Positions 34,524-47,233 of a stretch of 64,000 nt of DNA are shown piece after piece. The notes below the pieces were generated by a model. That model had not been told where the DNA came from, ran no database searches, and was given only the letters and a program-made list of their open reading frames with translations. Within the stretch, counting starts at the first letter, position 1, and every line of letters begins with the position of its first letter. The position numbers were made by a program, and so were the translations under genes. Source of the DNA: Coturnix japonica (lineage: Eukaryota > Chordata > Aves > Galliformes > Phasianidae); the NCBI RefSeq assembly GCF_001577835.2, contig NC_029519.1, forward strand, positions 30,380,539-30,444,538, given 5' to 3'.

Positions 34524-37024
34524 ATTGTTTCTTTTTATGCTAAAGAATTAGTGACATGTTTCCGATCTTGCCCAATACACCTAATATCCCCATTTCTCTT
34601 CAAGTTGTACCAAAAAAAAGTATCACAAATGCCTGCCCAATTCCTTTACTCTGGCCTTTATCCAACAACAAAATGTTAGGCTGGTGATCAGAGAACATAT
34701 TAGAGAGATTTGTTTGTCACCGTTCTTGGCAAAAAAAACCCAAAAAAACGTAGCCCAGATTTCCCACCTCAGACCAAGGGCTATGAATTGGAGTTATTAC
34801 TATAATAGAATTTCTGTATGTTGACACCTAAGTAGATGGAATAGAACACTAGTAACCATGCACTGACTCTTCCCTCTTGATCTGCTCGAGGTAAGTACTT
34901 GCTAAGATGGTATCTTCAATCAGCTTTTTGATCAATTCTTTGGTTGTTTTGGATTTCATTTTGAGGTATGTGGGCATCCACTGTATCAAGAGATTAAGCA
35001 TGAAAACAGATCTTTGGATACCCAAGTTACTTAAACCTCATTAATATCTCACCTTAATGCTACCTAAGACCTCAATACCACTCATCACTGAGTTTGTTGC
35101 TGTGTTCTCTAAACTGTCTTAATGCAAGGTAGCTGCATTGAGGGAATAGTGTTGTTTTATGGCACCGAGCCCTAGCAAGGGAAAAGCATCATCTTACAGC
35201 CAGAGATGGAGGAGAGAACAGAATAACTGCTTTCCACACTGTGCAAACAGATTGGCTTACACTGATTGTGAAATCACAGTTATAATCTTTAGGTATTTCT
35301 ATGGAGAAGCATTTTTCTATTTTTGCATAAAACGATATTGCCACTCCAGCTTATCTAAGTAATTCATGCATAATACTGCATTATTTAGAAACTCCTTAAT
35401 TCAAGAAAAACACATTATGAAAAAGATCGTAAAAAAAAAGAGATGCTTCTCTGCTCTGTATGTACTATGAGTTTTGTAATTTATGCTAGACTGTATATTC
35501 CTTAACCACTGACACTGCCTTGTAATTGTGGCATGTATTTCCACTGATCTTCACTGATGAGTAAGCTCTTAACACAAATAACTCAAGCACAGATATAAAG
35601 GTTATTCCCTTGATTTTCAGAATCGTTCACTATTGTAATTCTCTGAGGTCATCCAGAGGTTCTGAATCACAGATGAGGTAGATAAAATTGGGTATTGGTA
35701 CATACTGATGCATATTGGTGTTTAAAATTTATACCCTATGTTGTTCACCCCCACTCCTTTTGAAGGAATCTATTCCCTCACTTGGGTTGGATTTCTAGAG
35801 AGCATGGGTTTGTGGCATGCAGTCTGCACATTAGCAAGCAGAGACTCACATTTCTGAGTGAAAACTACTATAAAACATGCTTTCACATCTCACATCTCAT
35901 TTTCCAAAGTTAAGAACTATCTCATAAAAAAAGACATACCTCATTATAAAGCAGCAAGGATCAAAATTAGATGGCTGTGACATAATACAAGGAGTTTTAA
36001 AGTACAGCAGATGAAGAAAACAAGGGTAGAGTTACCTCTGGATTAGGACTTGCTACATTGAGCTTGGCCATGAGTTTCTTCGATCAGCTCTGGATACTCC
36101 TGTATTAGAGAAATTTGTTGTTGCCAACTTCTGACTTTGGAATTTGATTATACATATTTCTAATAGGTATCCTCCTGTATAGAAAAATTATCAATTTTTT
36201 TCAGCTGTTCTTTTGGAATTGCAAATTATTATTTTTACTTTCAAATCCTTCCTTCATATTTGCATGGATATTTGTGTTTGCTTCCAGTGAGCAAAGGCTA
36301 TGTGTATGGTGTTAGAAGTTAAACCCTAAATTGGTCAGAAGTAGGTTACAGAGCATGTGGAAACGTGCACCGATAGTCTCTGTGCCTTTAAAAAGCTAAT
36401 CTGAAATAAACTCTGAAATGTCAGCATGAGCATGTCCAAGCATTCTAGATAAGCAGGAGATAATTTGACACAGGGTTTAGGCATTTCAAGTGTTGGGATT
36501 GAGCAATACAGGTACTGTAATCTTGTTACTTCTTCAGTGTGGCAGACATTAAAAAAGTCAGATCCAACTTTATGAATTACAAGAATTGACTACTAGAGTA
36601 TTTATGTGTCAAAGAAAGTAGATGATGTTAATTAGGTGAGGGGAATTCATACTGTATCTCATATGTCACCCACACTTGCAGTTTTCCAAGCTGTTCTTAG
36701 CCCATACTGTGACTTAGTGTATGCACAGTAGCATTCCGTAGAGCAGGTGGGAATTCACAGGCCTCAACACAGACAAAATCCTCAGTCTTAGCAACAATTT
36801 TTCTGATATTTGTCATTTGGCTGTAATAGGACAGATTTACTATTACACTCTTAGGTGCAGGTAACTAGAGCGGGTTACTAGTTTGAATGATTGGAGTAGT
36901 GCATCCAGTGCAAATAAAGCAATTGACTGAACAAACTCTGAATGATCTGTGAGTATAAAAGATTAGGAGTTTTGGATCAATATTGTTACCTCTAGATACA
37001 AACTGCCCGACAGACATTTCATTA

Positions 37025-37067
37025 AAATATATTTATTATTATAAATATATTTATTATTATAAATATT
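37025..37067. repeat. 18-bp AT tandem repeat
   Basis: The unit AAATATATTTATTATTAT is present twice without change (37025-37042 and 37043-37060), followed by a partial third unit. Confidence 0.95.
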
Positions 37068-38425
37068 TGTTTCGTATTTCCTAACCAGAGCCGATTGAAA
37101 AGTTTGATGTAGTTGCAGAATGAAATTATTAACTAATATACTATTAATAGGAATGAACAGTTTCTTACTCAATGGTTCATCCAGAACAATAAATTACCTA
37201 GATATTCTGCCTGAAGGAGGACCGCTCCTAAACTCAGTGTGTGTTTTTAAGAAGCTTACATTGTAATATGTAATTTAGAATCACTTTAAAAATCTAATTC
37301 ATGTGATATCTAGTATCACGTGTGTCTGAGACTTGGTAGACCAGTAAGGTAGATGATTCACTTGATTTGCTTATGTAGGTGGTGAGATTAGTGGTGTAAG
37401 TAATTCCATAGACTCCATTAACATTGGCCTCTATAATGTTAGGATGTTGCCCCACCCAGCTTATTGTCCGAGCTTGGAGCTGGCAACTCATGGTGCCAAC
37501 TACCCTGGAAGGAAGTGTATGACCTAATCTTCGTATGCTTGAAGATTCCCAAAGCAACAGCTTAGCAGAGGCTTCCTGAATCAGCACTGGTATGAGAAGA
37601 TTGCTGTTTAGTTAGTCTGGCATGATTAAAAGCAGACCAACACCTAGTTCCAGAACAAGGTCAAGAAATTAAAGGAGGGCAGAACAAGCCAAGAATAGCA
37701 AGTCATGCTCAGGGGCTTTGCAGTGGAAGCATTCTTGGCTGAGGCATGAAGTTTTCCAGGGGATTTTTAGCAGGGAGGCACACACATTTGATATGACACT
37801 GGATGTATTAGAGAGACATGAGGAAGAAAATACAGTTGTATAGAGAGAGATAAAAGAGAACCTAGCCTGTCACAATTTTTCTTTTAGGCAATCGTATATA
37901 TCAGGCACACTCTACAGTTGCCAGTCCCATTCCTAGTCCCTGACTCAGTCATTCAATATTCTTGTAGCCTGACTTCATTCCTGAAATACCATGGTCTGTA
38001 ATTGTCAGAGAGGTAGAGGGGTAGAGAGAAGAGCGTACAGTCTCCATTACTGACTGCAAGGTTTTTATACCAGATGTTATTCCCCCATCTGAGGTCAGGA
38101 CAGCATATGGCATTCAGAAGTCCTGGCATGCCAGAGGAATATTACATTCTTTTCCAAACAGTGTCCAATGACGGGCACTATGATTATTATAATTTTAAGA
38201 GGTGCAATTCCTTCTTATTCCATATCCTGTCTTATAACAACAGGGAAGTAATTCATGGATGTCATCTCCTGACTTAGGATGGTGTTAAAGTAGATGTGTA
38301 ACTTGGAGTGTGGTTGCTCAGTTAGCGTGTTCTGGGCCCTTCATCAGGCTTAATTTGCTTTTCTAAAAATGATGAATTTGAAGATTATGGTAAAAAGCAG
38401 CAAAATACCAGGCAGATCCAGAATG

Positions 38426-38458
38426 ATCTATCTATCTATCTATTTATTTATTTATTTT
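38426..38458. repeat. compound (CTAT)n(TTTA)n microsatellite
   Basis: Four CTAT units run directly into about four TTTA units. Confidence 0.93.
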
Positions 38459-41400
38459 CTGCAGCTTTCCTTTTATCCATAGAGTTACTATTCTCAGGAT
38501 CAAGAAGTTAAAGAGGGTTGATATAGGTTGATAGCTGAGATGTCTGTAGTCTCCTTTGGTATTTTGTTCCCCAAGAGGGCTAAAAGCAGTAGACAGTCAC
38601 ACTGAACCAGAACCAGATACAGTCTTTCTTCCCTGCTCATGTGCTTTGTAAAGCTGTATCTCATTCATCCTGGCTATGACAGTATACTCAGCAAGACAAA
38701 AGAAGTTCAGGCATGCAGAGTTATCTCAACTATAGGTACATTTTATTGCCATTCTGAACAATTTGGGACAGAATAGGGAGATGATGTAGAATAAAATGAT
38801 AAAACAATGTAATCACATTCATATCCTACAGTTGGTTATATCAAGAGAGTGGTGGGACCATGTCAGTGTCTGTCATGCTTCAGCTTTAGAACAGCAGCTA
38901 TAGAGAGCTTTATGCAAGAGCTCTTTTTTTCATTATGCTTTCATTCCTGAACTTAACTTTGTTCCCCCACGATGACCCTATTTACTTGAAGTTCAAGGAG
39001 TTGGGTAGATTTAGTGAGTTTTCCTGCCATAACTGATACCTACTACTCTTAGCTACCCAAGTGCAGAAAGGCATGGAATCACACATATATACATTATTAT
39101 TGTATACACTGAATGAAAACTAGCTTAAAATGTGCATTAAATAGACTGTCCTATAAGTAAATATAATACATTTGAAATACTCAGAAATAATTGTGAGAGC
39201 CAGCTATACTAAAGAAAAGAATAAAATATTTGTATTGATGGATGATTTAATAATGCAAGGCTCATTTTTCAAATATATGCAATAAGATTCAAATTTTCAT
39301 ATGATTCCTATTCCAGAAAAAAAGTGAGACATCTAAAGCAAATATTTCCTAAAATCATTCTTAGGGAGTAGGGACATTTTGAAGCAGTACACTTCTAAAA
39401 AATTGAACTGAACTTCCAATAGCTCTGATTTGCTTCTGTTTCCAGGCTGTTTCTTTTCAGTATATTTTTTAGTGTTTTTACCTTAGAACTTTGGTACCAA
39501 GTAATCATGTTTACAACTGGCTTACATGTTCTCTTACAATCAAGTTTTCCTATCACTCTGCTTAATTTCCACAGCCTAGTACTTCTTAAACTAAAGGTGT
39601 TGAAAAATATAGGTCAAGAGATTAAATTCTGTCTTGTACCTTGTTTGTAGGCTTAGGTCTTTTCTAAAGAATTTTTTTTTGCTGACCAGAAAGGAAAGTT
39701 CTCAATTGCTCACCTAATTTTGTATCTTTTCTACAACCAAAAATATTCACTAACTCCATAAGTCCATCCAGTGGCTGCATGTGAGAACTGCATATTTTAG
39801 AAAGTAAATTCACATTCCTTGCAATTGCATTTGTCAGGTAGTATAGTTAATATTATTACTAGAAATAAGCATGAATCACAATGTATATCAGAATACTCCC
39901 AGCGTTCAGTGATGTGTAGGACTGTATCTGTAAATAACCCTTAGAATAATGGTAAGAAAGAATTTGTTACTACAACAACAGGGAGAATGAATTTTTATTC
40001 ATATTCAAAGAATTTACTTTCTAGAATAGGAAATGGAAGCCTGCTGAGATAAATGCTTTAACATATTTTCATCCTGAAATTGAGATAGCTCAGATCATTG
40101 TGAATACAAGCTTAGAAGAGTTGTCCTCAGTTCTCAGCATGCTTGTAGTTCTTCTAAAATACACCTGTAAAATTTTCTGTCTTCTGATCATTAAATTTGT
40201 TAAATGCCATAACATACTACATAATTCAGTTTAAAAACCCAAGTGTAGTATGGAGGATTACATTTGAACAGTGTGAGTTTCAAGTCACATTAAGGATTTA
40301 TATAGCCTGTTTCCAGGAAATTCTGCTTAAGTTCAGTATTTGAATCTTGACAGTTCCTCAAACTAAATCAGGCTAGATGGATTCTTTGAGAGGTGACAAT
40401 TAGATGTAGCATTTTCCCACACCGATGACAGCATTTTGAGCCTCAGTGCCTTGAACCTTCTTTCTAACATCACTTCCATTACTACCACCAGTGCCAGAGT
40501 TGTAACTGGAAAACTCCAACGTGATACTTGTTACTAGTTTAAAAAGTTAATTTGCTAAAAGCCTTTAGATTCTCTGTTCTTGACAAATACAGGCTTCTAA
40601 AATCAATTACTTGCTTTATTCTTCCTATGGAAGTAAATCTAATTTTGCCTTTTAAAGTGAATGCATTATGACATAACATACAATTGCAATAGCCTGTTAT
40701 TTTCCTAGGAGTGCTCTGCTGCATTGCATAGGTTGGGAAAGCAGAAAGAGAGACTGACATTTATAATATAAGCCTAAATGTAGCTTTTCTTAAATTTTAA
40801 GTGCGTTATATTGCAAATCTACATAAATTAATTTTAGTCTAGAAAGTTTGAGAAGTGTGTCTAAGATACTGTCATGGTGGGTACTTTGCACAGACTGAAA
40901 TCACAAAATAATGACTATTGCACTCTGTGGAACAGCAGTTGCATTTATACTCTGGTATAATTTTTATACATTTCAGATCCTTGTTTTTCATTCTGGAATT
41001 GCTACAACTGAGGTTGCTGTGATTGTAAACTCTTGCAGTTTGTCTCTAAGAATATATCAAGATTTAGAAATATTGTTCTAATTTGTGCTGATGTGTTACT
41101 AGATATCAGAGAGGAACTCAAAATATAACTGTCCTTTTCTCTAGGCTGTACTAGAATTCATGTTTTTACCATCTTAACTTTAAGCCTACTCTTTAAAATA
41201 CGTTAATACTCCATTATTCTATTATTCTTCTACATTTTATGATAACCTGTGCTGCAATTAAACAATAAACCTCTGAGCATGGAGGTTACAATCTGAGCTG
41301 AAATTTACACATTTTAAAATTATTTTCAAATCTGGTGTATTTTTCCTTATCTAAACTAATCAGTATTAATGAGCATGTGCATACCAAACAGTTTCTACAA

Positions 41401-44172
41401 GTCTTCTCAATATTTACAGAGCCCATGGATTCTGCTTACAGTTTAACAGGCTTTTGCAGTACATCCTTAATCCCTTGCTCAGGATTTCTCGGTAGAGAAA
41501 AAAACTGGAATATTCTAGTTTTTATCTGTCAAAAGGTCTTTAGCAGTTCCAGGAGTCATCAGATTCATTGCCTACCTCTGCACTGCTCTTTCCCAACAAA
41601 AGCAAACAAGAGGAAACAGTTTTCTAGGGCTGCAGGCAGCATATTTTTTTCTAGAGTGAATTCTAGTGATCAACTGGCAATGGCAGTTTTCAGTTCTGTG
41701 TGTTTCTACTTCAAAATAGAAAAATGCAGAAGTAAAGACTAAGCATAATTAGAACCTTTTCAGATAAAATAATGGTTCTTGATTTCAAAACACAATTAAA
41801 TTTACAGATCAGCACAAACATACAAAAAGGAGTATATAAAATCATAGAATTATAGAATTCTATATATTCAAATAAATTCAAATATATTAATTTCAGCCTG
41901 AGATGGGATATAACTCTTAATTCTTCCATTTGCACTCTGGACAATATCTCAGAGCTCTATACAATTTCTTATTCTAAATGCAGGTGGGTTCTTAGGGCAA
42001 CATTGAAGACCATAATACCTGTTTGTTCCCTTTGGATATCTAGAGTAATAACTCTCAGTATAGAAAAATAAATCACTTCTATCCCAGGTATGTTACTGTT
42101 TGAAGAAGAAGAGAAAAGAAAAAAAAAAGCCTACAAGATATAGATTTGACATTCCTTTCCAGAGCTATTAAAAAATGGATTAAAGATGTGTCTTCACTTC
42201 CATATGGTGCTTAATGTTGATAATTACATGTGGCATTGGAGATAAACTACAATTCTATCATTAGGCCCTGCCTCAATACGTAAGAACTGGATAACAGATT
42301 CATTCAAACACTTTGACTCATCTCTGTTATGATTTTTCTGTTTTACTCCACTTGGGCTTTTTTTTTTCCCCCCACCAGATTGCTTAAAAAAATAATGATG
42401 ATAGTGTTTGTGGGATTACGTGCATTCCAGAGAATGCACTCTAAATTGCACTGTAGAGTGTAGTAATTCTCAGAAATTTATCAGTGTGAAGAATTTCATT
42501 TATGTACGTGTTAGGATGATATTTAGTAATACAGATCTTCATAAAGTATTTTACATTATTTGCCTGGAGGACAATCAAGGCTTCAATCTATTCACAGGAG
42601 GAATTTGAATATGCATCTTTCCCTAAAAAAGTAAACACTTCAACACTGTAGTTTCTAAGTATTGCAAATTGGGGAATGTCGTGAATTTTCTTTTGTTTTT
42701 CATTAGAAGGAGCGGATGAGATGGAAATACCAGCACTAAAAGGAAGAGGGTTGGTAGCTGAGAACCTCAAATGAGGATAAGTCCCTAAGTGCTTATGGAT
42801 GGCAAAAATTAAATCCTTTTTGTTTGTTTCTTTGTTTGTTGTTTTGTTTTGACATTATTTAATGTTGTCAAGGAGGCAGTCCATTACATTTGCTGGTTTT
42901 AATACCTAAATTTCATGGGGAATGTGGGCACCCTCTCTCAGGAAGCTGAATTTTATTGCCACACATAAATCCCTGATGGAAGTAGGCCAAGTTATTTTTT
43001 CTGCTGTAAAAACTGAGGGTTTTTTCCCTTAAAATAAAATGCCAGAATGCTCATTCAGCTTCAGACAGAAACCATAAATGAACCATTTTTCCCTTCGGAT
43101 GTGAGAACTTGTGCCGAGTTCTGCTAGCATGTGCAACTAGAGGAATGTGAAAAGTCTTGAGCCCTAGTGCCATATGATATGACAGACTATAATATTTCAG
43201 AGTTTGCTGCCAAATCCTAATCTAATATAGGCAGATACTTTTCCTTTAGCAAGAGTTTCCAGTCATGTCCTAAACTATTTTAACCAAAGCAGACATGGAG
43301 ATTATGATCTATCTTGGAAAACAAAGTAGTTGGTAATCTGGATAATATTTTGTTACTACTTTATTGCAAATAGTTAGATTCAGACTTCAGTAGTTGCTGA
43401 TTAGTGATGCCTTTATTTGGGACGGTACAGTAACTAATCATACTGGACTGATAAAATAATGCTTATGCATAGCCAAAGCATTCAGAAGCACAGCAGATTA
43501 GCTTTCCACTGCACTTCTGATTCCAGATCATTATAGATCAACACTGTTTCACTTCCCTTTGGAGCAGAATAGGATTATGTGGAAATAATATGAAACCATT
43601 CTGTGAAATCACTTCATAAGGAAAAAATGGCATATTGCCTTTCTCAGACCACCAAATTTGTGAAGTAAGACAAATATTTTTTTCTTCTTCTTTTTTCTCT
43701 AATATCACTCGCACAGGGATGATTGGTGAGTAAATTAAGACATTCTATTAACATTAGTATTTTTTAAAAAAGATTTGTTTTTTACTCTTTTTATAAGAGT
43801 ATACGGTCAAGCTTCATATTTGGGTCCAAATTTTTAACTATTTATTATGCTTGAGATTTCTGGAGTGGTCATATCCAGATTTAACATATGTTGTCTGGAA
43901 AGAATATTAAAGCATCCAACGGTAACAACGTGAGGTAGTAATTAAGTAAACGGGTAAGATGCTCTGAATGTTCTAATATGTCAGGAATATAGCAGATGAA
44001 ATGGGGTTTCATTTCTTTTCTGAAACAACCCGTTCTCGTTTCATTTTCACCCTCCTTGCCTCTTTCTGCCAGAAACTGCTGGTGCCCACGAGATGGCACT
44101 ATGCCATAGCAGGGCGTTAGGGAACCAAGTCTACACGTCCCATTTTATGGCATGGTTGGATCCCTTTTTAAA

Positions 44173-44198
44173 CTCTAGAGATCAAATCTCTAGAGATC
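44173..44198. repeat. paired 11-bp direct repeat containing palindromes
   Basis: CTCTAGAGATC occurs at 44173-44183 and again at 44188-44198, separated by AAAT. Each copy carries the palindrome CTCTAGAG. Confidence 0.9.
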
Positions 44199-46110
44199 TA
44201 GTTTCCTTGTGTCACAAACACCTTTTCTTTCAAACTTATGTCACTTGGGAACTACAGGAGATTCCTGCTGGGCAGCTTGGGGAAATACCAGTGCAGAAAG
44301 GGATTGTGTTGCTAAGAGATTTGGGAAGGAGGTTTAGCCTAAGGTCCCTCCATTAAAAAAAAAACAAACAAACTGTTATCTAAAGGATCCTCTTAGATAA
44401 GAACTGTTTGGAGTAAATAGCACGTTTAAGCAAGGAATACAATCAGTTAAATAGGCTTTAACATATTCATATATTATTGGCCTACCTTCTAACCATTATA
44501 TGTAAGGTAAAAGTTGTTTTATTTTTATGAAATAAAAAAAGATTAAAGAATTCAAGAGACATCTCTCAAATCATTTTTGTCAAGACTAGCACACAGAGAG
44601 GAAATGCATTATCAAGCCCCAGCCATCTGAGATCCACTGAGCTGCTCAGGTCACGGAATATTAAGTTAATTGGGCTGGGTGATATAAGCAATGAAGAGTG
44701 AACAAGATCAGTCCCCACCCCACCAAAGAAATGAAAAAAAATCACAAATCTTTCCTGTCATGGAGCTGCTGTGCAGCTTTACAGGGAGGAGAGTTGCTTG
44801 CTGGAAGAGGAAACAACCTTTGCAGCTGTGAAACCTGAGAGAACAATGGAGATTGTGTACATCAGCAGTTGTGGGGAGCTGCTTTCTTCTCTCCAGGGCT
44901 CAATGCCAGAACAGTCCCTCAACGGCAATATTTTTTTTTTCTGTAATAAATTCTAAACATTTTTTGGCCTTATTGCCATGCTCTGAGCTGAAGTGAATCT
45001 GAACAATTGATAGGTGGCACCCTGTCTTAAAAGCTGTTGGCGCATACTGCAACCAAACTGTTCTGGATGGTGTAGAAGAGGTATGAAAAGTATGCTCCCA
45101 TCATATAGAAGTCTTCTGATGCAAAAAATGGTTCAGTTTTTTCTGAAGAGATATGGAATACTAACTTAGAAGATCACTTGTTCAGTTTGCTGAACAAGAG
45201 AACAATTGGTGTATATTGTTAAAATTACAATCTATCTGGAAAACTGACATTTATTCTTAATCATTATAGCTTTTTTGCTTGATATTTTGCTTTTTCTGGT
45301 CTGTGCACTTAAAGGTGTGTCACAGCAAGGAGCAGAAATCTGAAATGTGCTCACTCTCACCAGAATGGAAAGTTTTATCTATTAGATGATGCCTGATTCC
45401 TCCCATCTTGACCTAATTCTAACTGAATCAGTCTCACAGTACTCTTCTCTTTTAACTGGAGAGTATTCCTCTTCACGTTCTGTTGTGCATTCTCATCTGC
45501 TGCTATACCTTTTCATAAAGAGGGCTGCATTTTCACTGTAAATAAAGCAGTATTTGAGTGTTTATTGCTCCCCAGGCTAGAAAATGTCTCATAAAAGTTC
45601 CATGCCATTGTTTACAGATACATAATGGGGTATGCAGTGTGGGTTTTTTTAAACTAACTTCTCTGTTGGTCTGAAAGTCAACGTATGAAACAGAATGATT
45701 TCAATGATACATACTAGTCTGACTACATTATTTTGCCTGACAGTCTTTTTAACATAAATATGTACATTTCTAGTTTTATCAGCAGGCAATTGGCCCGATT
45801 CTTCTTTATTAATCTTTTCAACACATGGGACTATTTGTGTAATAAGGCATTAATTAATATAAGTTGGGAGTAACAGAAAAAGCTCCTATCTTTTTCTAAG
45901 GTTATAGGCCCCCTCTGCTTTCCTAATTAAAAACTGACTCTTTTATCATCCTTACTAACAACACTGTGAAACTTGGGCCTATTGGTTCTAAACAAAAGAT
46001 TGTGTTTGCCTTGCTTGAAATTTTTCAGAGCTTATCCCAAATGCAGACAGATGATGAAAGATAAAGATAGCAATGATAAAAACATATGCCTAACAGTGTG
46101 CACAGAAGGG

Positions 46111-46135
46111 AAAAAAAAAAAAAAAGAGAGAGAGG
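46111..46135. repeat. poly(A) followed by (GA)n
   Basis: Fifteen A, then four to five GA units. Confidence 0.93.
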
Positions 46136-46387
46136 AAATGTAACAATATTTTTACAATATTTTTAGAATCATTATGAAGGATATTTCATGGTCAACGCAT
46201 GCTTGTAGTCAGTGTAGACATGACAAAAAGCATTTTCATCTTGTTTGTAGACTGAGTTTGAACTAAAACCTAAACTTTTTATGCCTGTCTTAGCAGGTTA
46301 AAAAGGGGCAAAGGAACTGGTTTAAACGAGAAGAAAATATTCTTTTAGACTTCACTTTTTTTCTGTCTTTGATCTTTGGAAAGCTCA

Positions 46388-46650
46388 GGTGGTATGCAAT
46401 GTACCTGAGTGAGCAGAGGGGGTGGAGCCAGGATCCACCCCTTCCCAGACCTTATTTAAGGGTTAGCAGTGGAGGTAGGGGTGTCTTGCTGGAGATTCCT
46501 GTGTACTTGAGGCCTTCTAAGGGTAAGCAGATTTTTTTTATTTTTTATTTTTTATTTTTGTGGCTGTTGCATTTAAGCATATTCTTGCTTGCTGCAGCCT
46601 AGAACTCTGCTATCGTTGTTGCATTTTCCATTGTGCCACGGCACTACACA
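46388..46650 (+). mobile_element. LTR-like block, possible solo LTR (family not identified)
   Basis: A locally GC-richer block in AT-rich DNA. It has an upstream part with GGTGGAGCCAGGATCCACCC, a TATA-like CTTATTTAAGG at about 46451, a strong splice donor (CTAAGG/GTAAGC) at 46522 about 70 bases downstream, and a T-rich stretch followed by GCTTGCTGCAGCCTAGAACT. This order (promoter, start region, donor, T-rich 3' part) is like a retroviral LTR. No second LTR, internal gene or clear target-site duplication is visible, so it would be an old solo fossil. It could equally be an unrelated promoter-like sequence. Confidence 0.3.
46531..46559. repeat. T-rich (TTTTTTA)n tract
   Basis: Three to four TTTTTTA-type units inside the LTR-like block. 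Confidence 0.9.
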
Positions 46651-47215
46651 GATGTAAAGGGAAACTTTAAAAAACTGAAATGCTAGACTGAACAATTCTG
46701 AAGGCTGTTTTTATATTCAGTATTATTTTAAAGCATTTTTTTCAATTTAAGGTCCTTGATTTTATTCCAGGTTCTGTGGAGGGCAGCTCTACTTATTACA
46801 GACTCTTATTCTCTACTTCATTGTAAAACTTATTTCATCCATGTACCTTTTAAGGCTGTTGCTCTTTTAAGTTCATTGACATGCCTATGATCTAGTCACG
46901 TGAACATTCCTTCACATTTTTTCATACTGTGTATGAGAGTTTACGTGTATTTACCTTGCAAGAGTGGGAGCTAAATTATTGTCTCATCTTTAAAAATTGA
47001 AACCCTTAGAATTTTCTACTTATTACTAAATGAGACATAAGATTCTGTTTTATGGTTTTCTACGCATCATCAGACCAAATGTATTTATATAGTATAGCAA
47101 AACAATGTTGTTCCTTGTATCAGTGAAGTTTTGTAGTAAGTAGCCTGTAATTATCAGGTTAATATTCAAGGATTTGATCTTTCTGTTTTAAATTGCATAC
47201 CAGGAGGGGACTGTA

Positions 47216-47233
47216 TTTTTTTTTTTTTTTTTT
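47216..47233. repeat. poly(T) tract
   Basis: An uninterrupted run of 18 T. Confidence 0.95.

Larger units (their letters stand above)
34524..46387. other. long AT-rich intergenic stretch
   Basis: No protein family or confident transposon recognised over nearly 12 kb. Contents: a strong isolated donor (GAG/GTAAGTA at 34891), AT tandem repeat 37025-37067, microsatellite 38426-38458, a 97-codon minus frame 37294-37587, a 135-codon plus frame 41335-41742, an 11-bp direct repeat at 44173-44198 and a poly(A)/(GA) tract at 46111-46135. A single ATCATAGAAT word near 41845 may be a CR1 tail remnant. Confidence 0.55.

Noticed and set aside
41840-41880. AATCATAGAATTATAGAATT looking like an antisense CR1 tail
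   Set aside because: Only the octamer-like words match; the following sequence does not resemble the CR1 terminal segment, so it may be simple AT-rich sequence.
43680-43735. Very strong acceptor (CTTCTTTTTTCTCT...CACAG) and GTGAGT donor
   Set aside because: They would enclose a 9-base exon; too short to support without transcripts.
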